Positions 1-7,720 of a stretch of 24,627 nt of DNA are shown in pieces; within the stretch, counting starts at the first letter, position 1; the number at the start of each line of letters is the position of its first letter. The DNA is from GYS-P2D sp964489125 (lineage in GTDB: Bacteria; Bacteroidota; Bacteroidia; Chitinophagales; Saprospiraceae), in contig CAZAXY010000050.1 of assembly GCA_964489125.1 (NCBI GenBank), forward strand, positions 1 through 24,627. The letters are read 5' to 3'. Position numbers and translations under genes: made by a program. The notes beneath the pieces are model-generated. The model searched no databases. It was not told the origin of the DNA and saw nothing but the letters and a program-made list of their open reading frames with translations.

Positions 1-2
1 AT

Positions 3-1106
3 GGGGTATACAAAGATTTCGGCGCTCGCGCTAAGAATATCATGTATGTCTGGGCGTCACGAACAACAATTGCGCATGACGGCCTGCCTCAAGGCCGCAG
101 AGTCCAGCTCAACTTAAGCGATATTGACTACCTGAAGGAGAAAGTAGAAGAGATAGACTTGATAGCACCACGCAATGAGGTTGGGCCTTTCAACATTGAA
201 TACAAGGGCGAAGGGGCAAGTTATAATGTGCGTGGCGAGTTAACCGACATGCCCATAATTGAAGCATTCAAGATTCATGAAGGTCGATATATCAATGATG
301 GTGATATCACAGAAGCACGTAAAGTGGCGGTTATTGGTACGACGACTAAAGATGTGCTATTTGGCGAAAGCAATGCCATAGGAGAGCATATCACGATTAA
401 GGGAATAGATTTTAAAGTCGTCGGAGTATTTGGTCCAGATCAAGTTAAGGAGTGGACTCGAGAGGATACAGAGGTAGCAGTTGTGCCTTTAACGACTATG
501 AGTCGGGCATTTGGAACAGGTGATCGCATAGACTATATGGTCGTATCCGCTAAGCCTGGAACACGTGTTGCTAACATGGAACCTAAGATTAGAAAGTACC
601 TCAAGGAGATTAATAGAGTCCATCCTGATGATCCGCAGGGCATTGGTGGCTTTAATCTCGAGAAGGAATTTCAACAGGTTCAGGGCCTCTTCCTGGGCAT
701 TAAGGTGTTCCTATGGTTCGTCGGTATTGGGACCCTGTTGGCTGGTATCATTGGCGTCAGTAACATCATGCTGATCATCGTCAAGGAGCGGACCAAGGAG
801 ATCGGCATACGCAAAGCGCTCGGTGCTACACCGGGCTCTATAATCAGTATGATTCTAACAGAATCGGTCTTCATCACTGCACTATCGGGATACCTCGGAA
901 TCCTCCTGGGAACAGGGATGATTTGGGTGATTAACTATGCCCTCGGTATGGCCGGAGATGTAGAAAATTTTCATAACCCTGAAATAGACTGGTACGTCGG
1001 TGTTTTTGCATTGCTCGTGCTCGTAATTGCAGGCACTATAGCCGGCTTTATACCGGCATTACAAGCTGCCAAGGTAAATCCTGTGGTTGCATTAAAAGAT
1101 GAATAA
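3..1106 (+). CDS. MacB-type ABC transporter permease, 3' part
   Basis: This is the C-terminal part of an inner-membrane permease of the MacB/FtsX family, which works with an ATPase and a periplasmic adaptor to move substrates across the envelope. The frame is open from base 3, with no start in keeping with the family ahead of it, so the gene begins outside the window; the ATG at 42 is internal. The first two thirds form the periplasmic MacB core domain. A transmembrane helix follows, then the family hallmark 'VKERTKEIGIRKALGATP', two more helices and the typical ending 'AAKVNPVVALKDE'. The adaptor gene starts 29 bp downstream on the same strand, so the two are almost certainly one operon. The substrate cannot be told from sequence. 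Family assignment is sure; equivalence to E. coli MacB is not claimed. Confidence 0.93.
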   Translation, partial: GVYKDFGARAKNIMYVWASRTTIAHDGLPQGRRVQLNLSDIDYLKEKVEEIDLIAPRNEVGPFNIEYKGEGASYNVRGELTDMPIIEAFKIHEGRYINDGDITEARKVAVIGTTTKDVLFGESNAIGEHITIKGIDFKVVGVFGPDQVKEWTREDTEVAVVPLTTMSRAFGTGDRIDYMVVSAKPGTRVANMEPKIRKYLKEINRVHPDDPQGIGGFNLEKEFQQVQGLFLGIKVFLWFVGIGTLLAGIIGVSNIMLIIVKERTKEIGIRKALGATPGSIISMILTESVFITALSGYLGILLGTGMIWVINYALGMAGDVENFHNPEIDWYVGVFALLVLVIAGTIAGFIPALQAAKVNPVVALKDE

Positions 1107-1135
1107 CTCTATTACGAAATATAAATAATCGAAAG

Positions 1136-2392
1136 ATGAATAAAGGATGTCTATTTGTAGCCCTTGGTTTTTTAGTGCTCACAGTTGCTGGACTAGGATA
1201 CTACTTCTATAATCAGAATGGAAGTGGTCCCATTGAGTATGAAAGTACCAAGGCCGAAGTGCGCACTATCCTCAATAAAGCGGTAGCCACTGGATCCATT
1301 AAGCCGAGGCTTGAGGTGAACATTAAACCACAAGTGTCTGGTGTCATTGATGAGCTCTATGTCGAAGCAGGAGAGATCATCAACAAGGGTCAGAAGATCG
1401 CCCGGATTAAGCTCATCCCTAACGAGGTAAATATCAATAGTGCTCGATCCAATGTTGAGTTAGCCCGTATCAGAGTCCGTGAAGCGGAGAGAGAGTTGAC
1501 CAGACAGTCAGAAGTCAACAGCAGCCAACTCGATGTAAAAGAAGCCGCAAGAAGCCTCGAAGTAGCCAAGAAAGAAGAGGAGCGTAATCGTCAGCTTCTC
1601 GACGATGGCATTATATCTGAGCAAGACTATCTGCAATTCAAACTGGATCTTGACTTGAGTCAAAATGCTTATGATAATGCGGCATTGCTATCTTCCAATA
1701 ACCTAGGACAGGTCAAGGCGCAGCTCGATATCAGGAAGCAAGAACTCGATGCTGCCGAAAACAACTTACAGCTCCTCCGTGAGGGGCGTACCAATCGCTC
1801 CAATCAGGTCAACAACGTCGTAGTGTCTACGGTAGATGGTATGGTACTCGATGTGCCAGTAGAGGAAGGCAGTTCTGTCATAGAGCGCAATAACTTTAAT
1901 GAAGGTACCAACATCGCCATAGTAGCCGATATGAAGTCCCTAATCTTCGAAGGCAAAGTCGATGAGTCCGACGTTGGAAAGCTACAAGAAGGTATGGAGT
2001 TAGAGCTGACAGTTGGAGCAATTCCCGAGCATAAGTTTGATGCACTGCTGGAGTTCATCTCACCAAAAGGCACGGAAGAAGAAGGTATCGTAAAATTTGA
2101 AGTCAAAGCAGCCCTCAAGCCATACGGCGAAGACGTTTTCTTGCGAGCAGGGTACAGCGCTAATGGCGACATCATCATCGATAAGAAGGACGACGTCATA
2201 GCGGTTCAGGAGCGTGATGTAATCTATGACGGTGACTCTGTCACCTATGTCGAGCGAGTAGTGGGTGATCAAGAATTTGAGCGGCATGAGGTGGAATTGG
2301 GATTATCTGATGGCCTCTATGTTGAGGTAGAAAGTGGGATTGATACATCCATACAGATTAAGCTGCAGTTAGATCCGACGGCTGGGGAGTAG
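1136..2392 (+). CDS. HlyD/MacA-type periplasmic adaptor subunit
   Basis: The 418-residue protein is a membrane fusion (adaptor) protein linking the permease to an outer-membrane channel. One N-terminal membrane anchor (about residues 4-25) is followed by the first half of a biotinyl-lipoyl-like domain ('KPQVSGVIDELYVEAGEIIN', about 65-85). A long charged alpha-hairpin coiled coil (about 95-215) comes next, then the second lipoyl half ('VVVSTVDGMVLDVPVEEGS'), a beta-barrel, and a membrane-proximal domain near the C terminus. The order and lengths fit MacA-like adaptors. It lies 29 bp after the permease, supporting an operon whose ATPase would be upstream, outside the window. Codons for residues about 345-370 (2168-2245) reappear as a diverged fragment at 2986-3063. 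I see no convincing terminator directly after the stop, only a T-rich stretch. Confidence 0.93.
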   Translation: MNKGCLFVALGFLVLTVAGLGYYFYNQNGSGPIEYESTKAEVRTILNKAVATGSIKPRLEVNIKPQVSGVIDELYVEAGEIINKGQKIARIKLIPNEVNINSARSNVELARIRVREAERELTRQSEVNSSQLDVKEAARSLEVAKKEEERNRQLLDDGIISEQDYLQFKLDLDLSQNAYDNAALLSSNNLGQVKAQLDIRKQELDAAENNLQLLREGRTNRSNQVNNVVVSTVDGMVLDVPVEEGSSVIERNNFNEGTNIAIVADMKSLIFEGKVDESDVGKLQEGMELELTVGAIPEHKFDALLEFISPKGTEEEGIVKFEVKAALKPYGEDVFLRAGYSANGDIIIDKKDDVIAVQERDVIYDGDSVTYVERVVGDQEFERHEVELGLSDGLYVEVESGIDTSIQIKLQLDPTAGE

Positions 2393-2547
2393 GTTGTTTT
2401 TTTGTCATATCGACCGTAACGAAGTGAAGTGGAGATATCTTAATAGTTGATTTTCTTATTTGCTAATCGTTCTTGTTATGATGTTGATAAAAGTAAATCT
2501 CTTGTTATTCTTTTTCCTTAGTATGATGGAGCGAGGGTAGCTAATCC

Positions 2548-2567
2548 CAAGGGGTCATGACCCCTTG
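2548..2567. repeat. Perfect 20-bp palindrome
   Basis: The sequence caaggggtcatgaccccttg equals its own reverse complement. It is nested inside a wider imperfect inverted repeat: 'atgatgga' at 2523-2530 and 'tccatcat' at 2573-2580. It lies about 155 bp after the adaptor gene. No T-tract follows on either strand, so it is not a classic intrinsic terminator; a protein-binding site or cruciform/REP-like element is as likely. Confidence 0.75.
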
Positions 2568-2653
2568 AAGAAGTCCATCATTCGTTCTCCACTGGAGGCA
2601 AAGCGCCTTTCTGGTTTCTATTTATGTTCTTAACTGAAGTAATAACATCGCCC

Positions 2654-2831
2654 CACGTTGTTCGTAGTTTAAACTAAATCCGTTATACCTAGCGCTTCGC
2701 TACGTTTGGATATTGAGGATGTAAACTAAGTTGTCTAATCGGGTTTTTATGTTTTGTATGTATGATGAGATCTAATAGATGATTACGTTTGTTGATACTT
2801 GGTCTGTAGGTACAACCTACAGACAACGGAG
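2654..2831. repeat. Structured intergenic repeat, copy 1
   Basis: This is a 178-bp unit matched by copy 3 (also 178 bp) with about ten differences by eye. It holds a small hairpin (tagcg-ctt-cgcta, near 2691-2703) and ends with a perfect 10-bp stem and 3-base loop (gtctgtaggt at 2802-2811, acctacagac at 2815-2824). Confidence 0.85.
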
Positions 2832-2834
2832 GGT

Positions 2835-2983
2835 CGTTATACCTAGCGCTTCGCTACGTATGGATATTTAGACTGTAGGCTAAGTTGTCTAATCGTGTTT
2901 TTATATTCTTATATGTATGAAGAGGTTGAATATGATCATGTGTGTTGATACTTGGTCTATAGGTGCAACCTACAGACAACGGG
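2835..2983. repeat. Structured intergenic repeat, copy 2 (shorter, more diverged)
   Basis: This copy matches positions 2681-2831 of copy 1 but lacks its first 27 bases. The terminal hairpin is kept at 2955-2977 with one change in the left arm (gtctataggt against acctacagac). This copy is clearly more diverged than copies 1 and 3 are from each other. Confidence 0.8.
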
Positions 2984-2985
2984 TA

Positions 2986-3063
2986 GACATCATCATCGAT
3001 AAGAAAGATGACGTCATAGCATTACAGGAGCGTGATGTGATCTACGATGGTGACACTGTCACC
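2986..3063 (+). pseudogene. Stranded fragment of a second MacA-like adaptor gene
   Basis: These 78 bases align without gaps to 2168-2245 inside the adaptor gene, 69 of 78 identical by eye. Translated in the same frame, 24 of 26 residues are the same, with only V-to-L and S-to-T changes, and six of the eight changed codons are silent. That pattern suggests the fragment came from a paralogous gene that diverged under protein-level constraint and was later cut off, not a fresh copy of the neighbour. A stop codon follows shortly after ('gta gtg taa', about 3073-3081). There is no start and no upstream coding sequence, so it is a gene relic. Confidence 0.8.
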
Positions 3064-3240
3064 ACGTTGTTCGTAGTGTAAACTAAGTCGTTATACGTAG
3101 CGTTGCGCTACGTTTGGATATTGAGGATGTAAACTAAGTTGTCTAATCGGATTTTTATGTTTTTGTATGTATGATGAGATTTAATAGATGATTACGTTTG
3201 TTGATACGTGGTCTGTAGGTACAACCTACAGACAACGGAG
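3063..3240. repeat. Structured intergenic repeat, copy 3
   Basis: This is the full-length 178-bp twin of copy 1. Its internal hairpin is a perfect 7-bp stem (cgtagcg at 3096-3102, cgctacg at 3106-3112). Compared with copy 1, two differences fall in the loop and one extends the stem, so the stem is kept while the loop varies. The terminal perfect hairpin is at 3211-3233. Confidence 0.85.
3211..3233 (-). terminator. Possible terminator hairpin of the propeller gene
   Basis: A perfect 10-bp stem with a 3-base loop begins 13 bases after the stop codon of the minus-strand gene ending at 3247. It could stabilise or end that transcript. There is no T-run after it on the minus strand, and the same hairpin occurs in the other repeat copies, so it may belong to the repeat and not to this gene. 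Confidence 0.35.
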
Positions 3241-3246
3241 TGAAAT

Positions 3247-4395
3247 TTAATAAATATAAACTGCGCCGCTATCGTTCCCATTATCACCGTCACCTGGGGC
3301 CCCGATAATAATATTATCGCCTGAAATACTAACACTCTCCCCAAACCTATCACTAGATACACCATCACTTGCAAGTAGCTTATCTGCTTGAGACCAAGTG
3401 TCGCCATTTCGTTTGAAGACATACGCGGATCCACTACTACCACCATTATCATCGTCTCCAAACGCTCCCACTACAACATAATCCCCTGAGATACTAACAC
3501 TTTGTCCAAATTGATCGTTTTCGTCGCCATCATCGGGAAGTAATTTGGCTTCTTGTAACCAAGTCATACCACTTCGTTCAAATATGTATGCAGAACCACT
3601 ATTGCTTCCATTGTCATCGTCATGAGAAGCTCCCACTACAACATTATCCCCCGAGAAACTAATACTTGTTCCAAAGAAATCGCCCGTAGCACCATCATCG
3701 GGGAGTAACTTGGCTTCTTGAGACCAAGTGGTCCCACTTCGCTTAAAGACATATACAGACCCGCTATTGCTTCCATTATCGTCGACAAAACGAGCTCCCA
3801 CTACGACATAATCACCTGAGATACTGACACTCTCTCCAAAAAAATCGAATGCCGCTCCATCATCGGGAAGTAATTTGGCTTCTTGTGACCAAGTCATTCC
3901 ATCTCGTTTAAAAATGTGGGCAGAGCCACTATTGCTTCCATTATCGCCGTCGCGTTCAGAACCTACAATTGCATAGTCGCCTGAGATACTGACACTTCTT
4001 CCAAAAAAATCGTTAGCCGCCCCATCATCGGGAAGTAATTTGGCTTCTTGTGACCAAGTCATGCCAACTCGTTTAAAAATGTAGGCAGAGCCACTATTGC
4101 TTCCATTATCATCGTTACCGCTTGCCCCTACAATTGCATAATCTCCTGAGATACTGACACCCCTTCCAAAGGCATCGTCTTCAGCCCCATCATCGGGAAG
4201 TAATTTAGCTTCTTGTGACCAAGTCATTCCATTCAATTTGAAGATATATGCGGACCCACTAAGAACTCCATTATCATCGTCTCCATCCGCTCCCACGATA
4301 GCATAACTCCCTGAGATGTAAACACTTTCACCAAAATTGTCATCTGCGGCTCCATCTATTGGTATTAGTTTCCTTTTCTCACATACCTTTGAAGT
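3247..4395 (-). repeat. Seven tandem 165-bp coding repeats (FG-GAP blades)
   Basis: The propeller-coding DNA is periodic at 165 bp: for example, the 'catcggggagtaa'-like block recurs at 3531 and 3696. The middle five units are very similar at DNA level, including 'WSQEAKLLPDDGA' in most copies, which points to recent expansion or gene conversion. The outer units are more diverged. Such an array can gain or lose blades by recombination. Confidence 0.9.
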
Positions 4396-5475
4396 TCCGA
4401 ATGATAAATTCCCATTAGAACCAGCAGTAAGCGACTTCCATTCAGTACCATCATATCCCTCAAAATCATTTTCAACATCATCCCATCTGATCATTCCAGC
4501 AACAGGAGTATCCGTATCATCCGCAATTTTGATTTTACCTGAGACGTCAAGAGTCGTTGTTGGTGTAGTATTTCCAATGCCAAATCGCTTACTTGAGTTA
4601 TTAAAGAACAATCCAGTATTGCCTCCTATTTGAAGATTACCATTACCTATAGAAGAGTTAAGCATATTGATTTGTCCACCAAAGGGATTTAGGAATAGTG
4701 TGGAGATAGCCGCGCCATTTCGTGCTTGGATATCGTTATTATCCATAGATAGATGATTAGAGTTTGGGTCACCTATTTTGACATAACCTCCAGAGTTGAT
4801 GGTATGAATGTCTCCTGTAGATCTGATGACGGCATTGCCTGACGCAGTCCAATCTCCATCTTCTACTTCGTCGTTGATCCACGATGTATTTCCTGCTCCA
4901 TCCGTCGCAAGTATTTGGCCTGCGTTTCATCCAGATGGAAGTTCTATTTCATTCGTAGGATCGCCATCAGCCTCGTTCTGTATATATCCATTATTAGCAA
5001 CGATAGCATTTACTTGTGCTTCAGAGAGTTGCGTGTTGTCATCTCCATCTAATATTTCTGTGGGTATGCCTGGCAGGTTACTCCAGTTTTGCAGTTCATT
5101 AGTCGCATCACTATCTGCATCATTCACATCATCACCATCAGCTATGTCGCTTGGGATATCGCTTAAGTCTCCCCAGGAGACATCTCCTCCAGTGCTTAGG
5201 TCTGCCCATGCTTGTCCATTGTAGAACCAAAATCCACCTGTACCTAGATCAAAGACTAATAGACCCTGTGCAGGACTTGAAATTGCAATACGCTGGGCGG
5301 TGGTCATCCTTGGGATAAGTATTCCTTTATCTGTGCTTTGAACGTCCAGTATAGCTGAAGCATCTGGTTCATCTCCTGATGGATTGATTGACGTGGGAAT
5401 TTCCGAATTATTATACTGTCCAAGCAGGCTGCCTGATAATAAAAGGAGTAGAACAAAAATGGCTGAATTTTTCAT
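3247..5475 (-). pseudogene. Secreted FG-GAP seven-bladed beta-propeller protein, interrupted by in-frame TGA
   Basis: Read through its one internal stop, this gene encodes about 742 residues. The start at 5475 gives a clear signal peptide ('MKNSAIFVLLLLLSGSLLGQ'); an upstream in-frame ATG at 5556 would bury it. An acidic 'GDDVNDADSDATNE' linker region and a tail-fibre-like segment ('RFGIGNTTPTTTLDVSGK', then 'RWDDVENDFEGYDGTEW') follow, then seven FG-GAP units of 55 residues ('FGxSVSISGDYAIVGA...DDDNGSNSGSAYIFKR'), enough for one closed seven-bladed propeller. Codon 4927-4929 is TGA where related sequences of this style have Gly ('ELPSG-x-NAGQILATDGAGNTSW'). The frame is otherwise intact on both sides, so one base (plus-strand 4929, A for C) explains the break. 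As written, only a secreted stub of about 182 residues is made. A sequencing error or read-through is possible. No C-terminal T9SS sorting domain is visible. Its binding partner is unknown. Confidence 0.85.
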
Positions 5476-5588
5476 TTTATTTATGTTAATGAGTGAATTG
5501 TTTTTTGAATAAGTATTGGATTGGCGCTCCTCAATTTGAATTTTAATTTGCATCAAATTTGAAATTCATGAAATACTATTCTTTATAT

Positions 5589-5614
5589 CAATTAGAATAT
5601 TAAGACTCTAATTG
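5589..5614. terminator. Inverted repeat after the pentapeptide gene
   Basis: The arms caattaga (5589-5596) and tctaattg (5607-5614) are perfect complements separated by 10 bases, and begin 7 bases after the stop of the minus-strand gene ending at 5622. The stem is A/T-rich and no T-run follows, so it is a weak terminator candidate; it also lies in the promoter region of the propeller gene and could be an operator. Confidence 0.3.
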
Positions 5615-5621
5615 CAATACA

Positions 5622-7373
5622 TCAGCGTATATCTGTATTAGCATTTGTATGCTTAGTACATATCCATTTTTGCTTATTATCTCCCGTAAACCGAACCCAA
5701 GGACTACCACTCATACTTTGTAATTGTTCAGATTCTCCATTCTCCTTATAAGCACTTAAACTTATTTTATCTAAATTCCAATTATCCCCGCCCATGCCTC
5801 CGCCAAAATTTGTAGATACTCTAAGACAAGTAATTTGCTTGGATATTACTTTTTTCCTTAAGGTTAGTACGACATTGTTTATTGAGCCCTCAGGCCATCG
5901 CTGGCCTTTATTAACATTTCTAAACTGTTCAGTTGAACCATCTGTATACTTGACCAGTACATCCACATTGTCATTCCCGCCTCGCAGATCATCGCCTCCT
6001 GTTTCAAATTTTGCAACTAACTGATAAACTAATTCACTTCCCCCCGTTCTTAGGTTATTTATTCTTGGTGGAGTATTTACCGATTTGTAAAAATTAGTGT
6101 TGGGATGGAAACTACGGCAGTTCCAGCTATTTTTGTCCCTTATGTATACATCCTTATCCATATCATAATATCCATATTTCAGGTCCCTTTTATCTTTGCG
6201 GGGCATTAATACCATATATTTCCTAGGTTCATTGGGGTCAGCAATGAAAATTTTAATATTGTTGACATTCGGATCGTTTTCTTTTTTCCATTTGTACCCT
6301 CCGAGATCATAACCTATGGCCATAACCCAATGATTATCCGCTGGAGCCTTTCCTACTCTTAACATGAGAATTGGTGTAGGCCTTCCTGCATCAATACTAT
6401 TAACTAATTGGCGTAATTTTTCATTTACTGCCCAGCCCCAGAATTCGTTGTTTCTGGACCCAAAAGGATTGATTGTAAACTCCGCTATCTGTCCTGAAAT
6501 ATTTTCTATCGACTTGGATTGCCTCGAATAAATATAATTGTACAAGGTCGTTCCAGCGGCTGGTTGGTAGTCCTGATCTGGCCTTGGTATTTTTTTATAG
6601 AAATAGTCACCAGCAGCATAGGTCATTCCACCACAAAATCCACTAAAATCAACAGAAATACTTCCCCCATCTCCTAAGTATGGTTTAAAACCTCTATTGC
6701 TAAAGTTGAATCCATGTATTGCCGGATCGAACTTTGTCATTCGTCTATTTACAGTGGAAGACGATTCATTTGAATAATTTAATAACAAATCCCCACAGGC
6801 GATACCATCTTTATATCCTTTACTCCACATGCTCTTAGGTGGGAGCCCTTTTGTATTACTATCAATTAATGTATTGGATGTAATATTTGCTTTTGTGAAA
6901 TTCGACCCACTCAAGTCAGCCCCTCTTAAGTCAGCTCTGTCTAAATTAGCACCTGAAAAATCACAATTTCTGCATTTAGCTGTGTTTAAACTTGTTCTAT
7001 AAAATCTTGCACATCTAAAAAATGAGTTATTGAATTGTCCTTTATGCATATCGGCACCCTCAAAATTGGCTTCATCTGCAACTGCTCCTTCCATTCTTGA
7101 AAATTTTAAATCAGCTCCATAAAAAGTTGATCTTGAAATGTCTGTCTTTTTAAATTGTACACTTCTTAATTGTGCGCCATGGAAACTAGCGTTCTTAACT
7201 ATAGCGTGATTAAAGATTGCTCTATTAGCCGTAGCCCCATAGAAATCTCCATACTTAATAGTTCGATTGGAAAAATTTTTATCTTGGATGTTTGCCCCCC
7301 GATGTTGACCAAAAATATTCAAAACAAATATTAACATAAGTGAGAAAGGGAATAAGGTTTTAGTGTTTTTCAT
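5622..7373 (-). CDS. Secreted pentapeptide-repeat protein with papain-like and C-terminal beta domains
   Basis: The 583-residue protein starts with a signal peptide ending 'NIFGQ'. Residues about 25-168 are pentapeptide repeats ('ANFEGADMHKGQF', 'GANLDRADLRGADLSGSNF'), expected to form a right-handed quadrilateral beta-helix. Residues about 215-395 resemble a papain-like / C39-like fold, with a likely nucleophile in 'SGFCGGMTYAAGDYF' (Cys247), a 'NHWVMAIGYD' motif (His348) and 'IADPNEP' (Asp379), so a catalytic triad is possible. Residues about 448-545 are a beta domain with 'GGDDLRGGNDNVDVLV' and 'GGGMGGDNWNLDKISL', of a type found at the ends of secreted enzymes. The individual domains are recognisable; the combination is not one I know. 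It may be a secreted cysteine peptidase or a non-catalytic relative. Its neighbour in the same direction, 147 bp downstream, is the interrupted propeller gene. Confidence 0.8.
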   Translation of the reverse strand: MKNTKTLFPFSLMLIFVLNIFGQHRGANIQDKNFSNRTIKYGDFYGATANRAIFNHAIVKNASFHGAQLRSVQFKKTDISRSTFYGADLKFSRMEGAVADEANFEGADMHKGQFNNSFFRCARFYRTSLNTAKCRNCDFSGANLDRADLRGADLSGSNFTKANITSNTLIDSNTKGLPPKSMWSKGYKDGIACGDLLLNYSNESSSTVNRRMTKFDPAIHGFNFSNRGFKPYLGDGGSISVDFSGFCGGMTYAAGDYFYKKIPRPDQDYQPAAGTTLYNYIYSRQSKSIENISGQIAEFTINPFGSRNNEFWGWAVNEKLRQLVNSIDAGRPTPILMLRVGKAPADNHWVMAIGYDLGGYKWKKENDPNVNNIKIFIADPNEPRKYMVLMPRKDKRDLKYGYYDMDKDVYIRDKNSWNCRSFHPNTNFYKSVNTPPRINNLRTGGSELVYQLVAKFETGGDDLRGGNDNVDVLVKYTDGSTEQFRNVNKGQRWPEGSINNVVLTLRKKVISKQITCLRVSTNFGGGMGGDNWNLDKISLSAYKENGESEQLQSMSGSPWVRFTGDNKQKWICTKHTNANTDIR

Positions 7374-7410
7374 AGTTATTATTTTTCGGTTATTATATTT
7401 TCTGTTCTAA

Positions 7411-7673
7411 TCAAATTGGCGTTTTCGAATTATTTTTTTTATTCAAACTGAATATTAATCTCTTACAAAATGTGTTCTTCACAATTCTTCTCAAATCCTG
7501 CCTAGCTAACCCAGCTGTTTTCTTCACGTCCATCTTATCCATTAGGCTTTGACGATGACTTATAACCGTATAGTTGCTTATGAAAAGTTTTGGGCGATCT
7601 CTTTAGTACTGTATTCTTGGGCTACTAAATGGAGAATTTCACGTTCACGATTGGTGATGGACTTGTCTGTCAT
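7411..7673 (-). pseudogene. Frameshifted LuxR-type HTH regulator, no receiver domain
   Basis: From the ATG at 7673 the minus strand reads 'MTDKSITNREREILHLVAQ', continuing to 'STKEIAQNFS', the first half of a LuxR/GerE DNA-binding domain, then TAA at 7578-7580. The second half continues in another frame: 'ISNYTVISHRQSLMDKMDV', then 'KKTAGLARQDLRR', to a stop at 7411-7413. Aligned to the family pattern (EIAxxLxISxxTVxxHRxxLMxKL), one base is missing near 7580. The product as written is 31 residues with no complete HTH. Repaired, it would be a stand-alone HTH protein of about 87 residues, without the receiver domain common in NarL/FixJ regulators. A sequencing error cannot be excluded. Confidence 0.75.
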
Positions 7674-7720
7674 TTGTGTTTATTTTTAGTTTAGAAGCAG
7701 TGTAGTATTTTGTGAGAATT

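Larger units (their letters stand above)
2393..3246. other. Gene-free repeat-rich region
   Basis: No credible coding sequence is found in these roughly 850 bases. They hold, in order, a short motif at about 2404-2440 of a style common between genes in Bacteroidota, a perfect 20-bp palindrome (2548-2567), and three copies of a structured repeat (2654-2831, 2835-2983, 3063-3240). Between repeat copies two and three lies a 78-bp piece of a MacA-like coding sequence. The region separates the efflux operon from the convergent minus-strand propeller gene. Confidence 0.8.

Noticed and set aside
2404..2440. Motif 'tcatatcgaccgtaacgaag' and following bases as a regulatory site
   Set aside because: It looks like a dispersed intergenic motif of this phylum, with only an imperfect inverted repeat; nothing links it to regulation of the adaptor operon.
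2654..3240. CRISPR-like array
   Set aside because: Units are 150-178 bp, differ in length and have no short repeat/unique spacer pattern; no cas genes are present.
3247..5475. Genome-wide UGA recoding to glycine suggested by the TGA at a Gly position
   Set aside because: Other intact genes in the window end in TGA at the expected lengths (for example 12887-12889 and 5622-5624), so UGA is a normal stop here.
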